Of a DNA stretch of 64,000 nucleotides, positions 1-9,607 are shown piece by piece. The notes under the pieces were generated by a model, which searched no databases, had not been told where the DNA came from, and was given only the letters and a program-made list of their open reading frames with translations. A program made the position numbers and the translations under genes. Source of the stretch: Corynebacterium sp. p3-SID1241 (GTDB lineage: Bacteria; Actinomycetota; Actinomycetes; Mycobacteriales; Mycobacteriaceae); NCBI GenBank assembly GCA_025144025.1, contig JALXWS010000001.1:216500-280499 (forward strand), in the 5' to 3' direction. The first letter of the stretch is position 1, and the number at the start of each line of letters is the position of its first letter.

Positions 1-1302
1 ATTGCCGTCTTTGGCGTGCCCGAAGATAACGGCGTCGTCATAGCCATAGCGGGCAAAGAGTTCCTGCAGGGAAGAACACGTATCCGCCAGATCGCCGACG
101 GGCACCACGATGTCTTCCAAAAGGGCGGTCGTCCCGGATGGACGTGCCTCAGCCACCTGGGCGTAGAGCCCCTTGCGGAAGCTCCATGCGGTATTGCGGG
201 ATGCAGCATCGGCTGAGAAGGCAGCCGGCGACTGCAGCGGCAATTCGCGCAGCAGCTGCGAGCCTTTGCCTTCCTTCTCCCGCAATGCTTCTTCTGCATC
301 CGCGTGGTACTCAATGAGCAGCGCGGCCTGCTGGTCCACATCGAAACCAGTGATGGCCTGCGGCACCTTATCAAAGCCTTGGCCCACGCGAATAGAGGCG
401 GAATCCATTAGCTCCAGGGTGGCCGCCCCGGTATCCAGCAGGGCCGGCAGGGACTTGGTGGCAGCGGTGAGGTCATTAAATACGGCCACCGTGGTGGTGG
501 TCAGCTTGGAAATCGGCACCGTGCGGAAAACCGCTTCCGCAATGAAGGCCAGGGTTCCTTCCGAACCGATAAGCAGGTGCTCAAAGAGCTTGACCGGGCT
601 ATCAAAGTCGAGGAAGGAATTGAGACCATAGCCCATCGTGTTTTTCAGCTGGAAGTGGCGGCGGATAATATCCACGGATTCCTGGTTATCGCGCACGCGG
701 CGCTGCAAGCGGATAAGTGTCTCCACCAGCTCCGGTTCCTGCTCTTGGAACTGTCGGTCTGCGTCCGGATCGGCAGTGTTGATTACGGTGCCGGTAGGCA
801 GCACGAAGGTCAACGATTCCAGAGTGTTATACGTATTGAGCTCAGTGCCGCAGGCCATGCCGGAGGAGTTATTAGCCACCACGCCGCCGATGGTGCAGGC
901 AGACTCGCTGGCCGGATCCGGGCCGAGCTTGCGGTTGCGCAGCCCCAGACGGGCGTTGACCTGACGCACCGTCGCACCAGGCTGGACGCGCACGCGCTTG
1001 CCCTCATCAAGTACTTCGATGCCGCGGAAGTGCTTGCGCACATCCACCAGATAGCCATCACCGGAAGCCTGGCCGGCAAGGGAAGTGCCGCCGGAGCGCA
1101 GGGTTACCGGAATATTCTGCTGCCGGCCCGCACGGAAGATGGCGGCCACGTGCTCGGCGGAGCGAGCTTCAATGACCGCCTTGGGGGTGTACAGGTAGTG
1201 CGAGGCATCGGAGGCATGTGCCACACGATCAATGACCTCGGTCTTTACTTCCATCCCATAACGAGTAGAAAGTTCTTCCACATCAACGACGCCGGTAGTC
1301 AT
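1..1302 (-). CDS. FAD-linked 2-hydroxyacid dehydrogenase, N-terminal part (cut by window edge)
   Basis: 434 N-terminal residues are visible and the rest lies beyond the left edge. They form a PCMH-type FAD-binding domain: the phosphate loop reads RSGGTSLAGQASG and the pattern VANNSSGMACGTELNTYNT follows. This combination is typical of large D-lactate/2-hydroxyglutarate-type dehydrogenases, which in actinobacteria often carry a second, cysteine-rich 4Fe-4S half. Such flavoproteins oxidise 2-hydroxyacids and pass electrons towards the quinone pool. The ATG at 1302 has a purine-rich GGGAAGGCAGG about 20 nt upstream. The exact substrate and the presence of the Fe-S half cannot be judged from this piece. 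The gene is divergent from the hydrolase-like gene at 1508. Confidence 0.8.
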   Translation of the reverse strand, partial: MTTGVVDVEELSTRYGMEVKTEVIDRVAHASDASHYLYTPKAVIEARSAEHVAAIFRAGRQQNIPVTLRSGGTSLAGQASGDGYLVDVRKHFRGIEVLDEGKRVRVQPGATVRQVNARLGLRNRKLGPDPASESACTIGGVVANNSSGMACGTELNTYNTLESLTFVLPTGTVINTADPDADRQFQEQEPELVETLIRLQRRVRDNQESVDIIRRHFQLKNTMGYGLNSFLDFDSPVKLFEHLLIGSEGTLAFIAEAVFRTVPISKLTTTTVAVFNDLTAATKSLPALLDTGAATLELMDSASIRVGQGFDKVPQAITGFDVDQQAALLIEYHADAEEALREKEGKGSQLLRELPLQSPAAFSADAASRNTAWSFRKGLYAQVAEARPSGTTALLEDIVVPVGDLADTCSSLQELFARYGYDDAVIFGHAKDGN

Positions 1303-1494
1303 GTACCGCAGCCTGCCTTCCCAGAAATGAACGAGTATGTAGTTGCCCACACATTGCACTCCCCTACGCACAGGGGCGCAAGTTAGGAGGGGCTTAGTAA
1401 AGCCTTGCCGCCACACCCGCGACTGAGCTGGATAATGCGCAGACATTTCTCAGCTAAATCCGCACCCTTTCCCGCCTAGCGGGTAATCTTCATC

Positions 1495-1507
1495 TATCCT
1501 GGAATGC
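1495..1507 (+). promoter_or_regulatory. -10 box of a probable leaderless promoter
   Basis: TATCCT at 1495-1500 lies exactly 7 nt before the GTG start at 1508, and no Shine-Dalgarno sequence is visible in between. That spacing puts the transcript start at or next to the first codon. Leaderless mRNAs are common in corynebacteria. No clear -35 box was seen. Confidence 0.4.
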
Positions 1508-2341
1508 GTGTCTGCGAATTTGAAGAAACATCTAGCAACGTTGTCGAAGCGTGGCCGCAACCGAGTTTTGGTTGGCGACCTTGACTATGCCGGAATCACC
1601 GGCAAGGTTTATACCCCCGCGGAGGGCCAGAGCCTGCCCGCCGTGGCTTTTGGCCATGACTGGATGCACAAAATTAAGGATTATCACGCCACCCTGCGCC
1701 ACCTGGCTAGCTGGGGCATCGTCGTGGTAGCCCCCGATTCTGAGACTGGCCCCTTCCCCAACCACCGCAACCTAGCTGCGGATATGGAATCCGCGTTGCA
1801 GATTGCCGCTGGGGTAAAGCTGGGCGCTGGCAATATTACGGTCTCTCCGGGCAAGCTCGGCATGATTGGCCACGGTATGGGCGGTGGCACGGCCGTACTT
1901 GGCGCTTTGGACAATAAGAAGGTCGCCGCCGTCGCTGCCATTTATCCTTCCATCACCGCGCCTTCCGCGGTGCAAGCCGCCCGTCGTATCAACACCCCGG
2001 GCTTGGTCATCGGTGCTGGCAAGGAAGACATTTTCAACGCCGGCAACCCCGCCAAGCTGGCCCATAATTGGAATGGTCCGGTCTGCTTCCGCGCCATCGA
2101 CAAAGGCAGCCACGCCGGCTTTACTGAGGATCGCCTGCGCAAGCTGGCAATCGGCACCGCCGCTTTCCAGTCCGGCCCCACCGAAATCGCCCGCGGTTTG
2201 GTCACCGGCTTCCTGCTAGCCACCCTAAATGACGATTCCACCTACGCCGCCTTTGCAGATCCAGAGGCAAGCGCGAAGAAGGTAGAAAGCCTGGTGGGCG
2301 AGGACCTCGCCGAGCGTGCCGGCGTAACCCGCGACGCCTAA
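1508..2341 (+). CDS. Dienelactone-hydrolase-like alpha/beta hydrolase lacking the nucleophile serine
   Basis: 277 residues with an alpha/beta-hydrolase layout: a beta-strand followed by GHDWMHKIKDYHATLRHLAS (oxyanion/cap start), VVVAPDSETG, a nucleophile-elbow position, and a late KGSHAGFTED that could supply the triad histidine. The elbow reads MIGHGMGGGTAV (about residues 118-129), where G-H-S-M-G-G would be expected. The codon is GGT, so serine is replaced by glycine. The protein is therefore either catalytically inactive, working by another residue, or a binding/scaffold version of the family. No signal peptide is visible, so it is probably cytoplasmic. The start is GTG at 1508, probably leaderless. 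The substrate is unknown. Confidence 0.75.
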   Translation: MSANLKKHLATLSKRGRNRVLVGDLDYAGITGKVYTPAEGQSLPAVAFGHDWMHKIKDYHATLRHLASWGIVVVAPDSETGPFPNHRNLAADMESALQIAAGVKLGAGNITVSPGKLGMIGHGMGGGTAVLGALDNKKVAAVAAIYPSITAPSAVQAARRINTPGLVIGAGKEDIFNAGNPAKLAHNWNGPVCFRAIDKGSHAGFTEDRLRKLAIGTAAFQSGPTEIARGLVTGFLLATLNDDSTYAAFADPEASAKKVESLVGEDLAERAGVTRDA

Positions 2342-2345
2342 GGCT

Positions 2346-2602
2346 TTAGCCCCGCCGCAGCACAGATTGCACCTGCCCCGACGCGTTTCGTGAGCGCGCC
2401 GGGGCAGCGCCATATCTAGGCCTTTGCGCTGCCGCTTGCCGACGTCCCACCTGTCCCCGTTCCCTTCGCGCCTCCTGCATGGCCTTATCTGCGGATTTTT
2501 CAAGCTCGTCTTGCGCTTTTGCTAGCGTTTTTTCAAATTCCAGCAGGCGTTTAGCCGTCCTTTCCCGAAAGCCCTGCGCAAACTCCGCAAAATCGTTCTT
2601 CA

Positions 2603-2603
<1 letters not shown>
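2346..2603 (-). CDS. Small charged coiled-coil protein, third gene of the Cys/Pro-rich operon
   Basis: About 85 residues, not recognised. The first half (DFAEFAQGFRERTAKRLLEF and the following EKTLAKAQDELEKSADKAMQ stretch) is highly charged with heptad-like spacing and should be a long helix or coiled coil. The C-terminal half is rich in Arg, Ala and Gln. There is no signal peptide or membrane segment. I chose ATG 2603 because it overlaps the upstream stop in TAATG, which indicates translational coupling; an in-frame GTG lies two codons earlier. It is the last gene of a three-gene operon read from 4650. It could be a cytoplasmic partner or chaperone of the large protein, but this is inference from position only. 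Confidence 0.6.
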
Positions 2604-4650
<2,047 letters not shown>

Positions 4651-4685
4651 TGGTGTATTCCCCCAAATCCATATGCGGTAAAAGT

Positions 4686-4731
4686 TCTCACCTTCATTGG
4701 ACTGGGGATTGCGCCAAATGGTTCCCTCGGA
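4686..4731 (-). promoter_or_regulatory. ECF-sigma-like promoter shared with the esx genes (copy 1)
   Basis: Read on the minus strand: GGGAAC (4722-4727), a 16-nt spacer, then CAGTCC (4700-4705) followed by AATGAAGGTGAGAA. The same arrangement, with the same spacing and flanks (CxTTTGGC after the first box; CAGTCCAATRAAGGTGAGAA), occurs upstream of esxB at 8421-8460. GGGAAC-type -35 boxes are characteristic of ECF sigma factors. Which sigma factor reads it is not known. Confidence 0.5.
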
Positions 4732-4762
4732 TTACAAAAATCTTCCGCACCAAGCAGTGCCT

Positions 4763-6106
4763 CTAGACCGAAGAAACGATGGCGGAAAGCCTCCCTGCAA
4801 CCTTACGGGCTTGCTCCTTGTCCGCTGCCTCTACCATGACGCGGAATACTTCCTCTGTGCCAGATGGGCGCAGCAAGACGCGGCCGGTCTCGCCAAGTTC
4901 TTCCTCGGCCTGAGCGATGGCTTCTTGTACTTCGGGGGCATCCATGATGACGCTCTTATCAGAAACCGGCACGTTAATGAGCACCTGCGGTAGCACGGTC
5001 ATCACCGATGCCAATTCCTTGAGGGACTTTCCAGACTTTGCCATGCGCGCCATGATGGACAGGCCGGTAAGGGTGCCGTCGCCAGTCGTGCAATCATCCG
5101 GCAGCACCACGTGGCCGGATTGCTCGCCGCCCAAGGAGAAGTCTCCGCGGTTGAGCTCTTCAAGGACGTAGCGGTCACCCACCGCGGTATGGCGCACCTC
5201 AATGCCTTGTTCCTGCATCGCCAGCTTCAGGCCCAAGTTGGACATCACGGTTGCTACCAAGGTGTTATAGCGCAGGTCATTATCGTCCTTCATGCCCACG
5301 GCCAACAGCGCCATAATTTGGTCGCCGTCAATAACATTGCCCTCGGCATCCACGGCCAGGCAACGGTCAGCGTCGCCGTCGTGTGCGAGGCCCAAATCGG
5401 CGCCGTGCTCGACAACGGCCGCCTGTGCCTTTTCAATATGCGTCGAACCGCAGTCCTCATTGATATTAAAGGCGTTCGGCTTATTGTGGATAGCAATAAC
5501 CTCAGCACCGGCCGCCTCATAGGCGATAGGAGCGACCTTGGAGGCCGCACCATTGGCGGTGTCCACGACCACCTTGATGCCGCTCAAATCCGTAGAGACC
5601 ACTTCCTTCAAGTGATTGAGGTAGCGCTCGCGTCCGTCTGGGGCCTCTGAGATGATACGTCCCAGTTTGGTGCCAGTAGGTCCGTCCTCAGTGAGGTTTT
5701 CCATGGTGGCCTGAATCTGGTCTTCTACCTCATCAGGTAGCTTCTTTCCGCCGGCGGAGAAGAACTTGATGCCATTGTCCGGCATTGGATTATGGGAGGC
5801 GGAAATCATCACGCCGAGATCCGCACCGTAGTCATCCGTCAGGTAGGCAATTGCTGGGGTCGGCAGCACGCCCACGCGGACCACGTCGACACCGCGGGAG
5901 GCCAAACCGGACGCAATCGCCGCATCCAGCATCTCACCAGAAACACGCGGGTCGCGGCCGATGATGGCCAGCGGCTGGCGCTCATAGGATTCACGCTTAG
6001 CGGTAAAAACCTCTGCAGCGGCCTGGCCGAGTCGCAAAGCCAGAATCGGGGTCAGCTTCTTGTTCGCGAGGCCGCGAACGCCATCGGTTCCAAAAAGTCG
6101 AGTCAT
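4763..6106 (-). CDS. glmM: Phosphoglucosamine mutase GlmM
   Basis: 447 residues, the usual length. It interconverts glucosamine-6-phosphate and glucosamine-1-phosphate in the cytoplasm, feeding UDP-GlcNAc for peptidoglycan. The N-terminus [13 protein letters not shown], the active-site loop [12 protein letters not shown] (phosphoserine about residue 104) and the metal loop HDGDADRC are all present, as is the C-terminal phosphate-binding [14 protein letters not shown]. It lies downstream of rplM-rpsI, as in other corynebacteria, but is separated from rpsI by a terminator. A CATAAT box (6114-6119) sits 7 nt before the ATG with no Shine-Dalgarno, so the mRNA may be leaderless. Confidence 0.97.
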   Translation of the reverse strand: MTRLFGTDGVRGLANKKLTPILALRLGQAAAEVFTAKRESYERQPLAIIGRDPRVSGEMLDAAIASGLASRGVDVVRVGVLPTPAIAYLTDDYGADLGVMISASHNPMPDNGIKFFSAGGKKLPDEVEDQIQATMENLTEDGPTGTKLGRIISEAPDGRERYLNHLKEVVSTDLSGIKVVVDTANGAASKVAPIAYEAAGAEVIAIHNKPNAFNINEDCGSTHIEKAQAAVVEHGADLGLAHDGDADRCLAVDAEGNVIDGDQIMALLAVGMKDDNDLRYNTLVATVMSNLGLKLAMQEQGIEVRHTAVGDRYVLEELNRGDFSLGGEQSGHVVLPDDCTTGDGTLTGLSIMARMAKSGKSLKELASVMTVLPQVLINVPVSDKSVIMDAPEVQEAIAQAEEELGETGRVLLRPSGTEEVFRVMVEAADKEQARKVAGRLSAIVSSV

Positions 6107-6227
6107 GCAGTCAATTATGCACGTCTGTGCCCAGCGATTGCATGTTGGGGCGGTTTAGGCGAAATCAAGCTTTTGGTTTATCGACGGACTGAGCGATATT
6201 CCTTCCGTTCGCGCTTCCATAAAACGA

Positions 6228-6265
6228 CGAAAGCCGCCGCCTCCCAAAGGAAGCAGCGGCTTTCG
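6228..6265 (-). terminator. Terminator of the rplM-rpsI operon
   Basis: Perfect 10-bp stem CGAAAGCCGC/GCGGCTTTCG (6228-6237 with 6256-6265), followed on the minus strand by a T-rich stretch (TCGTTTTATGG). It lies directly after the rpsI stop. Confidence 0.85.
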
Positions 6266-6294
6266 TAGCGCTTGCGCGCGCAGTAAAAGCGAGA

Positions 6295-6837
6295 TTAACG
6301 CTTGGAGTACTGCGGTGCGCGACGTGCCTTGTGCAGACCAGCCTTCTTACGCTCAACTGCACGAGCATCTCGGGTGAGCAGACCAGCCTTCTTGAGGGTG
6401 GTGCGGTCAGCCGGGTTGTAGATGTTCAGTGCACGAGCGATAGCCAGACGCAGGGCGCCAGCCTGACCGGTTGGGCCGCCGCCGTTAACGGTGACCTTAA
6501 GGTCGAACTGATTCTCGCGCTCCAGCAGGGTCAGCGGAGTGAGAATATCCTGCTGGTGCAGCTTGTTCGGGAAGTACTCGCCGAACTCGCGGCCGTTAAC
6601 CACGATCTGGCCGGAGCCAGCAACGAGGCGAACACGAGCGACGGCGCGCTTACGGCGGCCGACGGTCTGGATCGGACCCTCGTGTACCGGAGCGGCAGCC
6701 TCGACCTCTGCCTCAGTCTCCGCGTTGGCGCTAGCCAACGAATCACCGATGGTGTTGGTGAACTCTTCGGTAGCGGCGCTTGCTGCAGCGATGTCAGCAG
6801 CGTCGGCTACGTTGTTGTCGATGTTCTGCTCAGACAT
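6295..6837 (-). CDS. rpsI: 30S ribosomal protein S9
   Basis: 180 residues. The first ~50 are an acidic, Ala/Glu-rich extension seen in actinobacterial S9. The core starts at [20 protein letters not shown] and ends with the basic tail [11 protein letters not shown] that reaches the P-site tRNA. The start codon shares one base with the rplM stop (TAATG), so the two are co-translated. Confidence 0.97.
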   Translation of the reverse strand: MSEQNIDNNVADAADIAAASAATEEFTNTIGDSLASANAETEAEVEAAAPVHEGPIQTVGRRKRAVARVRLVAGSGQIVVNGREFGEYFPNKLHQQDILTPLTLLERENQFDLKVTVNGGGPTGQAGALRLAIARALNIYNPADRTTLKKAGLLTRDARAVERKKAGLHKARRAPQYSKR

Positions 6838-7280
6838 TACTGTGCCACCTGCTTAAACTCGAAGGTTTCCGGCTTCTGGCCGGCGTACGGGTGCTCTTCG
6901 CCTGCAAAGACGTGCAGCTTCTTGATGGAAGCGCGGGAGAGCTTGTTGTGCGGCATCATGCCGGCAACGGATTCTTCGATAACGCGGACTGGGTTGGCGT
7001 CCAAAGACTGACCCAGGGTCATGGACTTCAGGCCGCCCGGGTAACCGGAGTGACGGTAGCGCATCTCGCGGCCGCGCTTGACGGAAGAAACGTGGATCTT
7101 GTCAGCGTTGATGATGATGACGTGGTCACCAGTGTCAACGTTCGGTGCGAACTGTGGCTTGTGCTTGCCGCGCAGGAGGTCTGCAACGGTGGAAGCGAGC
7201 TTGCCCAGCACCACATCAGTAGCGTCGATGACGTACCACTTGCGGGTGATGTCACCGCTCTTTGGGTGGAAAGTAGACAA
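6837..7280 (-). CDS. rplM: 50S ribosomal protein L13
   Basis: 147 residues from a TTG start at 7280: [20 protein letters not shown]. The TTG is chosen because AAGGAG lies 5 nt upstream and the resulting length is the standard L13 length. An in-frame ATG at 7406 would add a non-conserved 42-residue tail. Conserved L13 blocks include [19 protein letters not shown] and GRMxPHNKL-like ([17 protein letters not shown]). It assembles early in the 50S subunit. First gene of the rplM-rpsI operon with a leader of roughly 130 nt. Confidence 0.95.
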   Translation of the reverse strand: MSTFHPKSGDITRKWYVIDATDVVLGKLASTVADLLRGKHKPQFAPNVDTGDHVIIINADKIHVSSVKRGREMRYRHSGYPGGLKSMTLGQSLDANPVRVIEESVAGMMPHNKLSRASIKKLHVFAGEEHPYAGQKPETFEFKQVAQ

Positions 7281-7450
7281 TTTGACTCCTTGAAAGTCTG
7301 TCTCGGAACTGCCGGCCAGCGCTAAGCATCCATTCCCTCCCGTACAGCGGCCGGTGGAGACCTGCAGGGAGCTCTTCGCCAGCTGCTTGCCGACGAGCGA
7401 ACACATAGGTCTCCTACCCTACTTGCTCACCTGCCCAAAGACCAAAACAC
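7281..7450 (-). promoter_or_regulatory. rplM leader and probable promoter
   Basis: On the minus strand, TTGGTC, an 18-nt gap and TAGGGT (about 7418-7448) form a plausible promoter, giving a leader of about 130 nt before the TTG start. The leader could hold an L13 autoregulatory structure, but I cannot fold it reliably. Confidence 0.35.
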
Positions 7451-7455
7451 CGAAA

Positions 7456-7490
7456 CCGGCACCTTCCGCAGTTCAAATGGAAGGTGCCGG
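7456..7490 (-). terminator. Terminator after the esxB-esxA genes
   Basis: Perfect 12-bp stem CCGGCACCTTCC/GGAAGGTGCCGG (7456-7467 with 7479-7490) with an 11-nt loop, followed on the minus strand by TTTCGGTGTTTT. It lies between the esx genes and the rplM promoter. Confidence 0.75.
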
Positions 7491-7544
7491 CTCGTGGGTG
7501 TGGACTAGAAGAAGTACGACTTGAAAGCTAGGAAAAGATAACAA

Positions 7545-7558
7545 AGCGTGTACACGCT
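7545..7558. repeat. 14-bp perfect palindrome AGCGTGTACACGCT
   Basis: A perfect palindrome between the esxA-like stop (7669) and the terminator at 7456-7490. It has the form of a dimeric-repressor site, but no known operator was recognised. The rest of 7491-7668 holds nothing else that I can identify. Confidence 0.35.
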
Positions 7559-7668
7559 CTAGTCTCAGCCGCGGCTGCGGCCGCGTCCGCCTCCTGCCAA
7601 CCGGATATGGCATGTGGCACCGCAGTCCCGACCGAGAAAATACGGGAATGGACTCGCAGTGGTGAGGT

Positions 7669-7956
7669 TTAGCCCCAGCTGGCAGCGGCGCGGCGGTTGA
7701 CGTCGCTCATCGCGTCATTGCCTTGGGAAACGGTCTTTGAGATGGTGGCGAGCACGGTATTGAGCTCCTGGGATGCCTTATCCCACTTGGCCTGTGCCTG
7801 GTTATACGCCACGGCGGACTCGCCTTCCCAAGTGCTCACCATCGGCTGCAGACGAGCCTTCAGGTCTGCCAAGGTGCTGTTAATGCGACCGGAGGTGGCG
7901 TTGATATCGGCAGCGGCGGAAGAAATGGCCCCGAATTCGTACTTGATCTCGGACAT
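7669..7956 (-). CDS. esxA: WXG100 protein, EsxA/ESAT-6-like
   Basis: 95 residues, the standard WXG100 length. The helical hairpin turn carries STWEGESAVAYNQAQAKWDK (W43-E-G45), and the layout matches ESAT-6 closely (EFGAISSAAADI..., SELNTVLATISKTVSQ, tail ending in Trp-Gly). Such proteins form a heterodimer with the CFP-10-like partner and are exported as a folded pair through the T7SS. It is preceded by the EsxB-like gene with a 69-nt gap, and together they form the substrate pair of the local system. No own promoter was seen between the two genes. Confidence 0.9.
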   Translation of the reverse strand: MSEIKYEFGAISSAAADINATSGRINSTLADLKARLQPMVSTWEGESAVAYNQAQAKWDKASQELNTVLATISKTVSQGNDAMSDVNRRAAASWG

Positions 7957-8025
7957 GTGGTGGTGGATTCCCTTCTGTGAATCTATAGCGTTTTGGCTGT
8001 GGAACGGTGCAGTATGCGGTGTGGT

Positions 8026-8340
8026 TTAGAGGGCGAGGCCGCCGCCAACGTTGGAAAAGGCCTGGGTGTTTTCTGCTTCCACGTTGTCGAAGTTGTGGGC
8101 ATTGCTGCGGATATTGTCGGAGATGGAGGCCAATGCCTCGCGCAACTGCTGTGCAGAGGTGTTATAGCGCTGCATCAGGTCATCGAAGGAGACCTGCGCC
8201 TGGCCGGCCCAACTGCCGCGCACGGAATCAACAACACCCTGCAGGCGGGTGAGCTCGCCTTGGACTTCATCATTGGTGTTATCGACCTTGCCGGCGGTGG
8301 AAATCATGACATCGGCTTGTGTCTTAAAAGTCTGAGACAT
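8026..8340 (-). CDS. esxB: WXG100 protein, EsxB/CFP-10-like
   Basis: 104 residues. W44-A-G46 in RGSWAGQAQVSFDDLMQRYN marks the WXG turn. The C-terminal export signal region reads AHNFDNVEAENTQAF. The general T7SS signal is YxxxD/E on the partner that EccC recognises; here phenylalanine takes the tyrosine position (F84-x3-E88). The arrangement (EsxB-like first, EsxA-like second) is the usual one. The start has AGGAGGGGCG upstream. The pair is probably transcribed from the ECF-like promoter at 8433-8460. Confidence 0.9.
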   Translation of the reverse strand: MSQTFKTQADVMISTAGKVDNTNDEVQGELTRLQGVVDSVRGSWAGQAQVSFDDLMQRYNTSAQQLREALASISDNIRSNAHNFDNVEAENTQAFSNVGGGLAL

Positions 8341-8386
8341 AAGAGTGCGCCCCTCCTTAGGGCGGGTGAGATAGTAAGTGTTTCCC

Positions 8387-8414
8387 CCGAAAAAGCAACT
8401 GCGTTTCGCAGCTG
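8387..8414 (-). terminator. Hairpin with T-run in the esxB leader (attenuator or terminator)
   Basis: On the minus strand, CAGCTGCG-AAA-CGCAGTTG (8396-8414, 8 bp with one G-U pair) is followed by CTTTTTC. It lies downstream of the probable esx promoter and upstream of esxB, where a terminator would reduce esx transcription. It may be an attenuator, or the terminator of the eccC transcript. Confidence 0.5.
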
Positions 8415-8420
8415 TGCTTT

Positions 8421-8460
8421 CTCACCTTTATTGGACTGAGTTTTCGGCCAAACGGTTCCC
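8421..8460 (-). promoter_or_regulatory. ECF-sigma-like promoter of esxB-esxA (copy 2)
   Basis: Minus strand: GGGAAC (8455-8460), 16 nt, CAGTCC (8433-8438), then AATAAAGGTGAGAA. Same boxes, spacing and flanks as at 4686-4731. Confidence 0.5.
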
Positions 8461-8482
8461 GGCTTAAGCAAAATTTTTAATA

Positions 8483-9607
8483 CTATTTTTTGACTAAGCT
8501 TTCAGTAGCCATGCGGCAGGCTGCCTTTTGTACAGCGTTGGCATTGTGGCGAGTGTGGCAGCCCACGGACATTTGATGTCCGCGGTCCTCCCAAGTAGTC
8601 CACTCCACCAATGAGCCGTCTCCGGGATCTTCGGTATAACTCAGCCGGCCAGCCTTTTCGGTGGCCTCGCGAAGGTCTGGGTCTTCGTCCACTTGAGCGT
8701 GGATTTCTTTAAAAAGGGCATCAGCCGGAACGTTAAACATTTCATCCGCTGCTAAAAGGATGCGCAGGTTGGGATCCTCACCGGTGGCAGTAACTAGGCC
8801 ATCTTCGACCTTGGTGTGAAATCCGCTAGGTACAACCACGGACATTCCCTCGACGTCGAGGTGCTTCTCCCCTGGGTTTAATTTTTCGCTGCCAGGTTTC
8901 TGTGCACTTGGCGTTTCGGATTCTAGCGAAGCGGGCGCGGACTCTGGGGTGCTATCGCGCCCGGGATCGGCCGCGCGTGGTTGCGGGCGCGAGGACTCTG
9001 GAGCGGCATCGTCGTTGCTTGATGCTTGGGCGCCGATAGCCCACCAGGAAGCCCCGGCTACAGCAATGATGACCACTGCAATGGCCACGTGGAAGATATC
9101 GATAGCTCCGAGCCAACCGCGCAGACGATCAGACCAAGTAGGCGCAATTGGCTCTTCATGCACAGGTGCTTCCATCACCGTGGTGGGTGGAGCCGAGTCA
9201 GTGGACTGGGCAGTTGGATGCGGCGATGGAGCTGCTGTGTATCGTGCAGCCAACGGAGAGATAGCTGGTTCTGGGTCGACAAGGCGTACCCCAGTTACCT
9301 CCAATTGCCGGCAGATGATGGTTGTGGCTTCTTGCGCGATATCGGTGCCAGAAGTATCTGCAACCACGCAAGCTTCTACTTCCGGCCAGGATGGCCCAGC
9401 CATCTTGGATATCTGGTCCATGACTTGGCCTAAGGCCCAGCCTTCCACAATGCCGGTTCCCGGCAGGTCATAGCGGTAGACCGTTTCGGGACCTTCAAAG
9501 ATAGTGGCCGCATCCAGGATAGTAACCGTAATCGGTTCTGCACTGGCTAGATCTCCATTGGAGGTAGGGGGCTCGCTGTGCGGATCGGCGCTCAGGTGGG
9601 TGGTCAT
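8483..9607 (-). CDS. Type VII secretion-associated protein, Rv3446c family
   Basis: 374 residues. The N-terminal ~130 residues form a cytoplasmic domain resembling the actin-like/associated part of Rv3446c-type proteins. They are followed by a proline-rich linker, one membrane helix (FHVAIAVVIIAVAGASWWAI, about 175-194), a disordered Ser/Pro stretch, and an extracytoplasmic C-terminal domain (VEGMSVVVPSGFHTKVEDGL ... SVGCHTRHNANAVQKAACRM) with two cysteines. The C-terminal domain matches the known T7SS-associated Rv3446c family found beside eccC genes. The precise role is unknown. The ATG follows the eccC stop immediately (TAA ATG), so the two are one operon. Confidence 0.75.
   Translation of the reverse strand: MTTHLSADPHSEPPTSNGDLASAEPITVTILDAATIFEGPETVYRYDLPGTGIVEGWALGQVMDQISKMAGPSWPEVEACVVADTSGTDIAQEATTIICRQLEVTGVRLVDPEPAISPLAARYTAAPSPHPTAQSTDSAPPTTVMEAPVHEEPIAPTWSDRLRGWLGAIDIFHVAIAVVIIAVAGASWWAIGAQASSNDDAAPESSRPQPRAADPGRDSTPESAPASLESETPSAQKPGSEKLNPGEKHLDVEGMSVVVPSGFHTKVEDGLVTATGEDPNLRILLAADEMFNVPADALFKEIHAQVDEDPDLREATEKAGRLSYTEDPGDGSLVEWTTWEDRGHQMSVGCHTRHNANAVQKAACRMATESLVKK

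Noticed and set aside
577-1386. Long plus-strand reading frame of 269 codons
   Set aside because: It is antisense to the FAD dehydrogenase, whose minus-strand protein has clear family motifs; the plus-strand product has none.
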